Positions 42,202-52,051 are shown, numbered from the stretch's first letter. The stretch is 64,000 nt of DNA from Pseudomonas cichorii (GCF_003700275.1 NZ_RBRE01000085.1:100252-164251), one strand, 5' to 3'. Translations and numbers: made by a program. Notes: generated by a model not told the origin, from the sequence alone.

Positions 42202-43877
42202 GAAGGGTTGGCGCCACGGCTGGGGACGGAAGGTGAAGTAACGGGCGAAGCAGGCGTCGATGCAATCGGTCGGGTGGTCATTTTCAGCCAGAGTACACGG
42301 GCCGAGATCCAGATCATCGTCAGTACGGCGATCACTGCAATCAACATGAATACATCGTTGTAGGCCAGGACGTTGGCCTCACGGGTCGCCAGGGTCGACA
42401 GCGAGCGAATGCCCTGGGTATTGCGCAACGCGGGGTCGGCAATCACCGAGGCGTAACTGCCTCCTGCGCTTTGCAAACGGGACTGCACCAACGGGTTGAG
42501 CAGGGTCAGGTGTTCGACGAGATGACTGGAGTGAAACTTCTCCCGCACGATCTGGAAAGTGCCCAGCGCCGCAGAGCCGATCAGCCCGCCAATGTTCTGG
42601 GTAATCCCGAACAGCACGGAAAAACTCACCATGTTGCGCGGGTTGGCGATCACGCCGCTGATCCCCAGTACCAGCGTCGGCCCGAGAAAGAAGGTGCCGC
42701 CGAATGCCAGCAGGAACTGGCTGAAGTACATGTTTGATTGCCGGGTCAGGCTGGTGGAACCGCTGTCCATCCAGGCACCGACGGCCATCATCGCCAGGGA
42801 AATCAGCAAGGGCTTGATCAGGTGCGCCGGATTGATGGTCAAGGCACTGACCGCCAACCCGGCAATGCTGCCCAAAAGCATGACCAGATACAGACTGTGA
42901 AGCTGCTCGCTGCCCATGTTCAGGGTCTGCAGAAAACCTACGGCGCCGACAGACTGTTCGGACAGCACGATACGAAACAGGATCACTGCCAGGCCAAGGC
43001 GCAGGATCGCCCCGCTGCCCAGCCAGCGGGTAATCAGCAAGGGGTTGCTGCGGTTGTGCTCAATGGCCAGCCCGGCGCAGATCAGGGCGATGGACGCGGC
43101 CGATGCAATACCGATCCAAGGCGCCTCCAGCCACCACTCAATGCGCCCCAGCGACAACACCGCACACAACAGGGCAAAGCCGGTGGCCAGCAGGCCAAAG
43201 GTCAGGAAATCGAGTTTCTCGAAAGCCTTGAAGCGGTCACCGGGTGGCAGCTTGAGCATCAGCACACAGCCCAGCGACAACAGCGCCATGCCCAGCTCGA
43301 ACAGATACAGGCCACGCCACTCGGCGATCTGCAACAGGTCTTCGGACACCAGCCGTGCCAGTGGTGTGGCCAGCTGCGCCGTACCCAGCCCGAGCACCAG
43401 GGCCTTGAGTCGCCACTTCTGGGGGAAGGCCTGGATCATGTAATACAGCCCGAGGGTACTGAGCGCAGCCCCGACCATGCCGTGCGCGGCCCGCACCGCA
43501 ACCGCCGACTCGATGTCATTGACGAACAGATGGGCCAGGGTCACCAGCGCATACAGCACCAGAAACAATTCGGTGAACGCACGCAAACCGAACTGCTGGC
43601 GAAACTTCACCAACAGCAGGTTCATCGACACGTTGGTCATGATGTAGGCCGCCGGCAACCAGGCGATGTCCGCCGAGGTCGCACCCAGTGCACCCTGCAA
43701 ATATGGCAGGTTGGCCACTACCAGCGCGTTGCCCAGGCCACCGGTCAAGGCAACGATCACCCCCACCAGCGCGAAGGCCCAACGTCTGGCCGTCGGGTGC
43801 AACGGCGTGGACGGCGAGCCCGGCATTGTCGGTCGCTCGTGAGGCTCCCATTGGCGGGGGGCGTATTTGTCTTTCAT
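42198..43877 (-). CDS. MFS drug-efflux transporter (DHA2/EmrB-like)
   Basis: The protein has 559 residues with about 14 hydrophobic helices, typical of the DHA2 drug/proton antiporter group. Recognisable are the TM1 region ALVGVIVALTGGLGNALVVA, the TM2 entry TSADIAWLPAAYIMTNVSMN and the helix 5 region (LGTAQLATPLARL). The charged N-terminal tail (MKDKYAPRQWEPHE) and the Pro/Ser-rich C-terminus are cytosolic. It is the first gene of the efflux operon, with the HlyD partner overlapping downstream. No regulator is adjacent; enoyl-CoA hydratase-like gene 44070 is divergent about 190 bases away. A REP half (GTAGGAGCCGATTTATTCGC, from 43909) lies upstream. Confidence 0.9.
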   Translation of the reverse strand: MKDKYAPRQWEPHERPTMPGSPSTPLHPTARRWAFALVGVIVALTGGLGNALVVANLPYLQGALGATSADIAWLPAAYIMTNVSMNLLLVKFRQQFGLRAFTELFLVLYALVTLAHLFVNDIESAVAVRAAHGMVGAALSTLGLYYMIQAFPQKWRLKALVLGLGTAQLATPLARLVSEDLLQIAEWRGLYLFELGMALLSLGCVLMLKLPPGDRFKAFEKLDFLTFGLLATGFALLCAVLSLGRIEWWLEAPWIGIASAASIALICAGLAIEHNRSNPLLITRWLGSGAILRLGLAVILFRIVLSEQSVGAVGFLQTLNMGSEQLHSLYLVMLLGSIAGLAVSALTINPAHLIKPLLISLAMMAVGAWMDSGSTSLTRQSNMYFSQFLLAFGGTFFLGPTLVLGISGVIANPRNMVSFSVLFGITQNIGGLIGSAALGTFQIVREKFHSSHLVEHLTLLNPLVQSRLQSAGGSYASVIADPALRNTQGIRSLSTLATREANVLAYNDVFMLIAVIAVLTMIWISARVLWLKMTTRPIASTPASPVTSPSVPSRGANPS

Positions 43878-43908
43878 GGATTCCTTTCTGCTTTCCCCGG
43901 TTTCAGGT

Positions 43909-43937
43909 GTAGGAGCCGATTTATTCGCGAAAAATCC
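43909..43937. repeat. REP half-element upstream of the efflux operon
   Basis: GTAGGAGCCGATTTATTCGC followed by GAAAAAT is a single diverged REP arm in the divergent promoter region. Confidence 0.55.
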
Positions 43938-44069
43938 ACACCGTCGCTGGAAAATTGCAACGTCAGTCTATGCTTAAGCGCAATTTTGCTTTGCTCATCA
44001 GCGCTGCTAGGATCTGCCTCACGCTAAAAATAACAATTAAAAGAAGAGCAAACGAACAAGGAGTTCAGT

Positions 44070-45164
44070 ATGAGTTCACAGGCTTCACCCGCTCCCTCGG
44101 CTCACAAGCCCAGCCAGAAACCGGTTCTGGTGGAGGTGCGCAACCATATCGGTCATCTCACTCTGAATCGCCCCGCCAGCCTGAACGCTATCGATCTGGA
44201 CATGATCCGTACCCTGCAACGCCAGCTCGATGCATGGGCCGAAGATCCCATGATCTATGCCGTCGTCTTGCGCGGTGCTGGCAACAAGGCATTTTGTGCC
44301 GGTGGCGATATTCGTTCGCTGTATGACAGCTACAAGAGCGACAAGAGCCAGCACCAGACCTTCTTCGTCGAAGAGTATGCACTGGATCTGGCCATTCACC
44401 ATTACCGCAAACCCGTGCTGGCCCTGATGGATGGCCTGGTGCTGGGCGGCGGCATGGGACTGGTGCAGGGCGCCGATCTGCGGGTGGTCACCGAGCGCAG
44501 CCGCTTGGGCATGCCGGAAGTGGCCATCGGTTATTTTCCGGATGTCGGCGGCAGTTATTTCCTGCCGCGCATACCTGGCGAACTGGGCACCTATCTGGGG
44601 GTCACCGGCGTCCAGATCGGCGCGGCCGATGCCTTGTACTGCGGCCTTGCCGACTGGTCGATGAACAGCACAATGCTGCCGCGACTGGACCACATGCTCG
44701 ATCACCTGAAGTGGAAATCCACGCCCCTCAAGGATCTGCAGGGCGCCATGGCCAAGCTGGCCACCCAGCGCCTGCCGTCTCCGCCCCTGGAAGCTCTGCG
44801 GCCGGCCATCGACCACTTCTTCGGCTTGCCGGATTTACCGAGCATCATTGAACAGTTGCAGCAGGTTACGGTTGCCGATACCCATGACTGGGCATTGCAG
44901 ACCGCCGGGCTGATGCTGGGCCACTCTCCGCTGGCAATGGCTGTAACCCTGGAAATGATGCGCCGCGGCCGGCACCTGTCGCTTCAGGATTGTTTCAGCA
45001 TGGAACTGCATCTGGATCGTCAATGGTTCGAGCATGGCGACCTGATCGAAGGCGTACGCGCCCTGATCATCGACAAGGATAGAAACCCACAATGGAAGCC
45101 TTCCAGCGTGCAGGACTTGAATAGCGGGCATGTGGAGAGTTTCTTCAGCGGTCTGGAGGTGTGA
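44070..45164 (+). CDS. 3-hydroxyisobutyryl-CoA hydrolase-like enoyl-CoA hydratase/isomerase
   Basis: The protein has 364 residues of the crotonase superfamily: HLTLNRPASLNAIDLDMIRT, the CoA oxyanion loop GAGNKAFCAGGDIRSLYDSY, and DGLVLGGGMGLVQGADLRVV, then PEVAIGYFPDVGGSYFLPRI. The length beyond ~260 and the C-terminal RLDRQWFEHGDLIEGVRALI-type region (HLDRQWFEHGDLIEGVRA) fit 3-hydroxyisobutyryl-CoA hydrolase of valine catabolism rather than a plain hydratase. It is followed 3 bases later by an acyl-CoA dehydrogenase gene, consistent with valine breakdown. CAAGGAGTTCAGT is the ribosome site for the ATG at 44070. Confidence 0.88.
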   Translation: MSSQASPAPSAHKPSQKPVLVEVRNHIGHLTLNRPASLNAIDLDMIRTLQRQLDAWAEDPMIYAVVLRGAGNKAFCAGGDIRSLYDSYKSDKSQHQTFFVEEYALDLAIHHYRKPVLALMDGLVLGGGMGLVQGADLRVVTERSRLGMPEVAIGYFPDVGGSYFLPRIPGELGTYLGVTGVQIGAADALYCGLADWSMNSTMLPRLDHMLDHLKWKSTPLKDLQGAMAKLATQRLPSPPLEALRPAIDHFFGLPDLPSIIEQLQQVTVADTHDWALQTAGLMLGHSPLAMAVTLEMMRRGRHLSLQDCFSMELHLDRQWFEHGDLIEGVRALIIDKDRNPQWKPSSVQDLNSGHVESFFSGLEV

Positions 45165-45167
45165 GTC

Positions 45168-46319
45168 ATGCACGATATCGAACTGAGCGAAGAACAGGTG
45201 ATGATCCGCGACATGGCGCGCGACTTCGCCCGTAACGAGATCGCGCCCCACTCCCAGGCCTGGGAAAAGGCCGGCTGGATAGACGATGAGCTGGTCGACA
45301 AGCTCGGGGAACTGGGCCTGCTGGGCATGATCGTGCCCGAGCAATGGGGCGGCACTTATATCGATTACGTGGCCTACGCCCTGGCCGTCGAAGAAATCTC
45401 GGCGGCCGATGCAGCGACCGGCACCTTGATGAGTGTCCACAGTTCGGTAGGTTGCGGTCCGCTCCTCAATTACGGCAGTGAGGAGCAGAAGCAGACCTGG
45501 CTGGCGAAACTGGCCAGCGGCAAGGCCATAGGTTGTTTCTGCCTGACCGAACCGCATGCCGGTTCAGAAGCCCACAACCTGCGCACCCGGGCCGAGTTGC
45601 AGGGCGATCACTGGATCATCAACGGCGCCAAGCAGTTCGTCAGCAATGGCAAGCGTGCACAGTTGGCGATCGTGTTTGCCGTCACCGACCCCGAACTTGG
45701 CAAGAAAGGCCTGTCGGCCTTTCTGGTCCCTACCGACAATCCCGGTTTCGTGGTTGATCGCAGTGAACACAAGATGGGGATTCGCGCCTCCGACACTTGC
45801 GCCGTAACCCTCGATAACTGCCGGATTCCCGCCGCCAACCTGCTGGGCGAGCGCGGCAAGGGCCTGGCGATTGCCCTCTCCAATCTGGAAGGCGGACGTA
45901 TCGGTATTGCCGCCCAGGCACTGGGCATCGCCCGCGCAGCATTCGAGGCCGCCCTGGCCTATGCACGCGAGCGGGTCCAGTTCGACAAGCCGATCATCGA
46001 GCATCAAAGCATTGCCAACATGCTCGCCGACATGCACACCCGCATCAATGCCGCACGCTTGCTGGTCCTGCATGCCGCACGCCTGCGCAGCGCCGGCCTG
46101 GCGTGTCTGTCCGAAGCCTCGCAGGCAAAACTGTTCGCCTCGGAAATGGCCGAGTGGGTCTGCTCCAAGGCAATACAGGTTCACGGCGGCTACGGCTATC
46201 TTGAAGACTACCCCGTCGAGCGCTATTACCGTGATGCGCGCATCACCCAGATCTACGAAGGCTCAAGTGAAATCCAGCGCCTGCTGATTGCCCGCGAGCT
46301 GAAAAATCACGCCCTTTAA
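45168..46319 (+). CDS. Acyl-CoA dehydrogenase, probably isobutyryl-CoA dehydrogenase
   Basis: The protein has 383 residues: LSEEQVMIRDMARDFARNEI, GCFCLTEPHAGSEAHNLRTR around FAD, INGAKQFVSNGKRAQLAIVF, GIRASDTCAVTLDNCRIPAA, and the C-terminal IYEGSSEIQRLLIARELK with the catalytic Glu. The pairing with an HIBYL-CoA hydrolase suggests valine catabolism (isobutyryl-CoA to methacrylyl-CoA), the ACAD8-like role; a broader branched-chain role is possible. It converges with the toxin-like gene across a 16-bp perfect hairpin. Confidence 0.9.
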   Translation: MHDIELSEEQVMIRDMARDFARNEIAPHSQAWEKAGWIDDELVDKLGELGLLGMIVPEQWGGTYIDYVAYALAVEEISAADAATGTLMSVHSSVGCGPLLNYGSEEQKQTWLAKLASGKAIGCFCLTEPHAGSEAHNLRTRAELQGDHWIINGAKQFVSNGKRAQLAIVFAVTDPELGKKGLSAFLVPTDNPGFVVDRSEHKMGIRASDTCAVTLDNCRIPAANLLGERGKGLAIALSNLEGGRIGIAAQALGIARAAFEAALAYARERVQFDKPIIEHQSIANMLADMHTRINAARLLVLHAARLRSAGLACLSEASQAKLFASEMAEWVCSKAIQVHGGYGYLEDYPVERYYRDARITQIYEGSSEIQRLLIARELKNHAL

Positions 46320-46344
46320 GCCGATCACCGACTGTGTATGACGA

Positions 46345-46381
46345 AACGTTCCCCGAAGAGACAGGCTCTTCGGGGAACGTT
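46345..46381. terminator. Perfect 16-bp hairpin between convergent genes
   Basis: AACGTTCCCCGAAGAG (46345-46360), loop ACAGG, CTCTTCGGGGAACGTT (46366-46381). There is no long T-run on either side, but a perfect stem between converging genes most likely ends or protects both transcripts. Confidence 0.75.
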
Positions 46382-46399
46382 AAAGAGGTCAGGCCTGAA

Positions 46400-49300
46400 T
46401 CAAGGTACGGAAGCGAAATTCACCCGTCCCAGCAAGGTCGTCAGCAAGGCCACCGAATCGGCATTTTTCAGAATGATCTGACTGCGCACATGCGAGTTCG
46501 TATAAAAAACATCTCGCGCTTCCGGCAGGGTTCGTTTGCCGGTAATGCGCAATACAGCCGCCTTTGCCCCGCCATCGCTACGCTTCAGATCCCTGATCGC
46601 CCCATTCTCCATCTGCGAGAACAGTTTGCTGCGTTCGGTTCGCATGGAAAGGGATTCCTGCTGTGCGGCTATCACTTCATCCTTGATACGGTTTCTGTAG
46701 CCAATGGCTCCATCCAGAAGATCCACGAACGGCGCGTGGGAGTCGACATAGGCAATATCTTCCGTATCCAGGCACAGGTGAGAAAGCTCATGCAGCAGAA
46801 TCGTGCCGCGGTAATGCGGACCAAGGTTGAACTCTCTGGTACGAAGCGCTGAAACCTTGAGTCGATAGTAAGGCAGGCGAAAGAACTTCTCGGTCAGAAA
46901 CAGCCGCTTCAGGGGATCGTTGACGAATACGAATGCCGAAGAGTTCTGGTTGGCGAGCCGGTTGATGCCGACTACAAAACGGTTGGAATCATGGGGCGAA
47001 AGCGAAGGGTCCATGAGGCTACCGTACAACATGGCCAGGGTCTGTCGGACGAAAGCAATCAGGTTTCGATCCGGAGCAGGCTCTCCGAAAAACTCGGAGA
47101 TGATGCGCTCGCTCCGTGGATCAATGCCTGCGACAGGATTCGCCTTGAGATTATCCAGGGCATTTTCCAGATATTTGCGAGCCTGATCATGCCCTTCCTT
47201 GATCAACTCGGCACGGTCGCGGAACACCTGGCGAATCTCGGAGATCCCCTTGGCCTCAACCACAATGTATCTGTCGATATCCAGATTGATAATCAAGCTT
47301 TGAAACCGGCTCAGCGCCACACCACCGCCCTTGAGGCCGGTAGAAAAATCCAGCTCCCATTGTTGCCGTTCATTGAGTTTGATTTTCGGGCCACGTCTAT
47401 CACTGCCGACGATGACCCAACTGCCCTCACTCAACTCGACCTGATAAACCTTGCCGTCAATCGCCACATACTCCTTGAGGAGCTGTTCATCGCGGTAGGT
47501 ATTGAGCAGGTTGTCCTTGTGCAAATCGCTCAAGGCCACATCCCGGACTTCAAGCTGGCGCAGACGCCCTTGCATCTCCGAGGAGAGCACATCGTTGCCC
47601 CAACGAAACGCCATCGGCGTCTCTACAAACTCCAGGATGTCTTCGGGCTCCTCGATCTGATCGGCGATATCCTCCTGAGAATTCTTGCGGGCGGCAATCG
47701 CCATGCTCAGCGCTGCCGTAAACTCCGAGGCAGCCTTGCCCCAGTGCTGATCTGCAACAGCGTGAAGCGAGGCCTGAAACAGGGTCCGGCTTTGCCAGAC
47801 GCCCACCAGCGCGCCCAGCCGGCCCGGCATGAACGACAATATCTGCTCACTCAACAGGCCCAGCAGGTAATACCTGGCGGCCCGATCACTCTCGGCATTG
47901 CTCACGCTGTCTTCGAGAATGAGCATCTTGAAGGCCTCAAGCGTGCCCCGAAACAACAATTGCAGGGCGCTGCCCTGATAAGGCGTGATGCTGATCTGCA
48001 CCGGTGCAGGCCGTGACCAGGGAACATCCATGGAAGACTCGGCGCTGAACGGCAGGTGCGGTTCCTGAAATCCGCCATTGTCGTAGACATGCCGTACATT
48101 TCGGTCAAGGCGACTGAGGATAAAGCTCTGCAGAGTGCTGGAGGTGTGGATATCGGCCAACAGGGCATCCCGGTCGGCATACTCCTTGATCGAAAACTCA
48201 CTGTTGAGCATCGAATACAGCAGCCACGGACCTTGCTGGGGAACCTTGGGGGCGATGACATAGACACCAGTGACATTGTCCGGCGCCCACCCCGAATCGG
48301 CACGCAACAATTGCAAGGGGCTGATGATGATGTCCCGCCCCTTGAACGGTACGCGGGCGATACCGTCAGGCATGGTCATCACACTTTCGATGGCGTCATA
48401 ACCCTCCAGAGTCAGGCGATTCATGAGTTTGAGCTGAAAAGCCCGTAACAGCTCATAAGAGGGTATCTGATCGATGTAATACTCTTGGCGCAGCGCATAA
48501 TCATTCGCTTTTTCATCGAGCTTCTGCCCCACCATCAGGCGGTAGCTCGAGGCGACATCCAGCGAGCGAACCAGATTGCGGATGTACTTCTCCGTCAACG
48601 AAACATCGGGCACCTTCCCGCCTTCAAGCGAGACAGAAATGACACCATTCTGAGCGGCGAAGAGCCGGTCAATGGAAAAGTCGATCAGGTTTTCCCTGAC
48701 CCGTGACGTGGCGGCAGGCAGCGCCTGCGGCACTTCGCCCGGCGCAGCCGGTACAGGTGTGTAATGGGTGAGGGTCACTATCACCTGTTCGGGCAGGAGT
48801 TTCTGTCCCGGAAAGTCAGCTTCCAGCCTCTCGGCCAACTGTTGCCGGGCATAGTCGCTAAGATCGGGAACATCAAACAGGAAATCCTTGCGCGGATCAT
48901 GGATGGCATAGAAACGCTGCCATATTTCCAGCAGGGTTATCTGGTCATCAGTGGAGGCATCCTTGATCCACTTGGAAAGCAGCTCATCGCCCTGCATCAT
49001 TTGCAATATGACGCCCAGCCGCCCCACGATCAGGCGTTTGTTGTCTTCACGCTCCGTCACGTCCAGAGCATTGCCAAACTGCTCGGGCTCAAGCGACCAG
49101 GTACGCGCTCGCTGGTACATGCCGATGCATTTCTGGCGCAGGCGTTCACTTTCGCCACTTTCCAGCACCTGGGTGAAGTGATAGTCGACGCGCTCCAGCT
49201 GCAGTACAACCCTGGGTGCCTCACGCGCTTCACAATAACGACGAACCCTGATTTGATCCGGCTCGCTCATCAGATCCAGCACATAGTTGCGATGGTCGAT

Positions 49301-51604
49301 GCGCCCGAGCCAGTCATTGATCAGGACCTCCATATCCTGGCTGGAATCGAATACTCTCGCCCCGATATGCAGGGCCCACATAAGGTATTGAGGGCGGGGA
49401 GACGAATCACACAACGCAAACGTATTGGTCAGGGGAATACTCTGCAATTCGCCTTCAAGCCTGAGCGAAAGGGTATGAACGTCGACACAGCGATTTCCGA
49501 ATACTTCCCGCAATCGACGCACAGGCCTGTCCAGCACCTGTTGCAACATGTCCAGAGCCTCCGAATCGAGATTGTTGCGACGGCGCTCCATGTTCAACTC
49601 AAGACGCAGCGCCCGCTCACGCACGAATTCCGACAGTAAGCCGGGGTAAATCCGGGTATCGAGCAACCTCACGGGGCGGTAGTAAAAGCGGGTGAGCTGC
49701 AAATCATACAAGGCAGCAAAATCGCGTAGCACCAGGGCGGTCACTTGTTCGAGCAGGTGAACCGGCAATAGACTGACCGTGCCTGAAACAGCTTCAACCG
49801 ATGAATCATTCAGTACCCGGCCATCGGGCCAGGCACGTGAATCGGCCTTGACGAGCTTTTCAAGCACCAGGGAAAGCAGGTTTCTGGCCCCCTTGCCGGA
49901 AACATGTACCCATAATCTGCGGGCATCGAGGTCAGGATTGTCGGCAATGGCCAGATAGCGGTTCAGGGCATGACGTATGCAACTGGCCAGACCGCCGTGC
50001 AACTGTCCCAGAAAACGGACCAGATCATCCATTTCATGCAGTTGTTCGCCCCATGATGCCAGACCGTCACTGTCGAACATTCTGTCGACGAACAGGCCTT
50101 GTGGAATCCTGCTCAGGCCCAGGCTCTGCTCCTGGGCAGAAACAGCAGGACGCCAGCGTCCCGAGTCGTGAAGGTTGTACAGCCGATTATCCAGCAGACC
50201 ACGAATATCCAGGGCATCGTCAATCTGGACGCTGGCCAGACGATGGGAAGCTGAAGGCAAGCCCAGGACATAAGCCAGGTTTCGCTTCTGCAGGGCAATG
50301 ATCGAACCGACATGCTCGACAAACAGCGAGTGCTCGATGATATCCAGCTTTATCTGTAAACGGCCTGGCTCACTCAATAAGCCATGATCGTTCAAGGAGG
50401 AGCAATACAGAAGTTCGGCACGTCCCTCTGGCGTGGCGAAATGTTCGGCGACTGCTTGCTCACTGGCAAAGCGACGAAACCCTTTCATCACCGAAAACAT
50501 GTAGAAGCCAGGCAATGAGCCGGCGATGAACCTGACCAGCAGAATCCCGACCAGCTTGACCGGACCAAGCCCATCGACACTGACCGCAATCCTGTGCACC
50601 CGCACCCACTGCCTGTCAGGAGGGGCGCTGGGCGATGGCAACAGGGTTCGCAACCGACGGCACTCGAACGCAGTCAAGGTCCCGTTCTCCTGGGCCAACA
50701 CCAGTTTCTGACGATAGGCTTCGGCCAGCGCGTAGCCTGCGAACGCCTTCATCGTCCAGCCGTCTTCCTGCACGCGCTCCCAGTAATCGGCAAGCTGCTT
50801 TTCATAAGCCGCCGGTAGCGTTTGTATGCTTTGGGTCAGGGCCTGGACGTAAGGCAGAGCCTGCTGCGCAGAAAGCACCTGGCCATCGGGCGCCAGGAAA
50901 CGCCGCTCCAGCGTCGAGGGCTTCTCCATAGCGTCGTACTCGCTCAACACCGCACCCGCAAGATACTGCACATCCAGAACAGGCGAATCTATCGGGCTGT
51001 TGGGCGACGGAGCAGAGACATCGATGGTCTGCACCATGTCCCTGAACACATTGACGGGGGAGTCAGGCAGTTGCGTGCGCAGGTTCTCCTGCAATGAGTG
51101 CACAAGCACACTCTGCAAGGCAGGTAATTGATACAGGCGATCGGACAAGACCGCCAGATGCTCCATCTGATGCTGAAGAATCGTCGTCATCTGCTGCTCG
51201 AACAAGGGACCTTCGATCAACTCGACATCCAGTTGCAGCGGCAGATGTTCGCTGCGGGCATAACGCTGATTCAACAGTTGCAGCAAGGTGATGCGGCTCT
51301 CGAAACGCTCAATGCCAAACAACAGCGTGCTTAGAAAGACCGGGCCATCGACATTCACCGGGTCACTGAACATCAATGCCGAGGCCAGCTCGGCGTGAAG
51401 CGAAGAGCCGTCGTCCATGACCAGCCTGTCGACCCTGGGCAACGGCTGGGTGTTCTCGATCTCGTTCGAGGTCTCGACCAGGCGTTTAAGCCATTGGCAC
51501 TCATGAATACTGATCAGACTGTCGCTGACAGCTTCATTCAGGCTCTGGGCGAAGCGGCGCTTGAGCGACTCGCTGTAGAAATACGGGGCAGTTGATGCAG
51601 GCAT
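46400..51604 (-). CDS. Very large toxin-like protein (dermonecrotic-toxin/DUF6543-like) with C-terminal aspzincin-type metallopeptidase domain
   Basis: The protein has 1734 residues. The ATG at 51604 (MPASTAPYFYSESLKRRFAQ) has AGAGGAAAA upstream; the frame is open 36 codons further but those residues are not protein-like. There is no signal peptide. The long N-terminal and middle part is soluble, alpha-rich and without repeats. It resembles the large Pseudomonas proteins annotated as dermonecrotic toxin / DUF6543, an assignment from memory. Near the C-terminus HELSH (residues 1605-1609, codons 46792-46778) is followed by LCLDTEDIAY, with Asp 1616. HExxH plus a downstream (G)TxDxxY-type aspartate is the aspzincin (M35, deuterolysin-like) zinc site. 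So the last ~180 residues look like a protease payload delivered by the rest. Secretion route and target are unknown. A candidate immunity gene is not obvious. Confidence 0.75.
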   Translation of the reverse strand: MPASTAPYFYSESLKRRFAQSLNEAVSDSLISIHECQWLKRLVETSNEIENTQPLPRVDRLVMDDGSSLHAELASALMFSDPVNVDGPVFLSTLLFGIERFESRITLLQLLNQRYARSEHLPLQLDVELIEGPLFEQQMTTILQHQMEHLAVLSDRLYQLPALQSVLVHSLQENLRTQLPDSPVNVFRDMVQTIDVSAPSPNSPIDSPVLDVQYLAGAVLSEYDAMEKPSTLERRFLAPDGQVLSAQQALPYVQALTQSIQTLPAAYEKQLADYWERVQEDGWTMKAFAGYALAEAYRQKLVLAQENGTLTAFECRRLRTLLPSPSAPPDRQWVRVHRIAVSVDGLGPVKLVGILLVRFIAGSLPGFYMFSVMKGFRRFASEQAVAEHFATPEGRAELLYCSSLNDHGLLSEPGRLQIKLDIIEHSLFVEHVGSIIALQKRNLAYVLGLPSASHRLASVQIDDALDIRGLLDNRLYNLHDSGRWRPAVSAQEQSLGLSRIPQGLFVDRMFDSDGLASWGEQLHEMDDLVRFLGQLHGGLASCIRHALNRYLAIADNPDLDARRLWVHVSGKGARNLLSLVLEKLVKADSRAWPDGRVLNDSSVEAVSGTVSLLPVHLLEQVTALVLRDFAALYDLQLTRFYYRPVRLLDTRIYPGLLSEFVRERALRLELNMERRRNNLDSEALDMLQQVLDRPVRRLREVFGNRCVDVHTLSLRLEGELQSIPLTNTFALCDSSPRPQYLMWALHIGARVFDSSQDMEVLINDWLGRIDHRNYVLDLMSEPDQIRVRRYCEAREAPRVVLQLERVDYHFTQVLESGESERLRQKCIGMYQRARTWSLEPEQFGNALDVTEREDNKRLIVGRLGVILQMMQGDELLSKWIKDASTDDQITLLEIWQRFYAIHDPRKDFLFDVPDLSDYARQQLAERLEADFPGQKLLPEQVIVTLTHYTPVPAAPGEVPQALPAATSRVRENLIDFSIDRLFAAQNGVISVSLEGGKVPDVSLTEKYIRNLVRSLDVASSYRLMVGQKLDEKANDYALRQEYYIDQIPSYELLRAFQLKLMNRLTLEGYDAIESVMTMPDGIARVPFKGRDIIISPLQLLRADSGWAPDNVTGVYVIAPKVPQQGPWLLYSMLNSEFSIKEYADRDALLADIHTSSTLQSFILSRLDRNVRHVYDNGGFQEPHLPFSAESSMDVPWSRPAPVQISITPYQGSALQLLFRGTLEAFKMLILEDSVSNAESDRAARYYLLGLLSEQILSFMPGRLGALVGVWQSRTLFQASLHAVADQHWGKAASEFTAALSMAIAARKNSQEDIADQIEEPEDILEFVETPMAFRWGNDVLSSEMQGRLRQLEVRDVALSDLHKDNLLNTYRDEQLLKEYVAIDGKVYQVELSEGSWVIVGSDRRGPKIKLNERQQWELDFSTGLKGGGVALSRFQSLIINLDIDRYIVVEAKGISEIRQVFRDRAELIKEGHDQARKYLENALDNLKANPVAGIDPRSERIISEFFGEPAPDRNLIAFVRQTLAMLYGSLMDPSLSPHDSNRFVVGINRLANQNSSAFVFVNDPLKRLFLTEKFFRLPYYRLKVSALRTREFNLGPHYRGTILLHELSHLCLDTEDIAYVDSHAPFVDLLDGAIGYRNRIKDEVIAAQQESLSMRTERSKLFSQMENGAIRDLKRSDGGAKAAVLRITGKRTLPEARDVFYTNSHVRSQIILKNADSVALLTTLLGRVNFASVP

Positions 51605-51838
51605 AAGCCATTTTCCTCTTGTGATAATTCCCCACTGCAAGGGCTTGAAACAGGGAATGAAGGAAAACGAGCTTATCGATGAGCCGGTCGGCGACTGCCA
51701 TATATATGGCAATGCTTTACCGCTGCGTCAGATTCATGACTATTTTTTCGCGAGCGGAAAACTCACTGTTTAATCAGCGGTCTACAGGGCTGCATTCACC
51801 AATGCAAAATCAGTGGTTTTTCAGAGGTTACAAAGCAA

Positions 51839-52051
51839 ATGGCTTCAGTTCTCGTCGGACAGTTTCATGCAAGAGATGCGGATGGCCGTATCTATCCGGT
51901 GCATGAATTCCAGGAATCACAGCCAGATGAGGCTAACGGCAAGGAGCCAGTAATCACTTATCGCCTGGCAATCGGCGACCGGGTCAACCATTTGGGCGGG
52001 GATGATTTTGAGCTGGTGCAGACAGGCGTGAAGATGACCCGTATCCCGTAA
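51839..52051 (+). CDS. Small hypothetical protein (70 aa)
   Basis: The 70-residue protein begins MASVLVGQFHARDADGRIYP and ends VQTGVKMTRIP. It looks like a compact beta-rich fold (GRIYPVHEFQ, VITYRLAIGDRVNHL, GDDFELVQTG) without membrane segment. I recall similar short Pseudomonas proteins of unknown function. Base composition and even codon use support coding. It is divergent from the large toxin-like gene (235-base gap) and convergent with the GNAT gene. A link to either is unproven. Confidence 0.6.
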   Translation: MASVLVGQFHARDADGRIYPVHEFQESQPDEANGKEPVITYRLAIGDRVNHLGGDDFELVQTGVKMTRIP

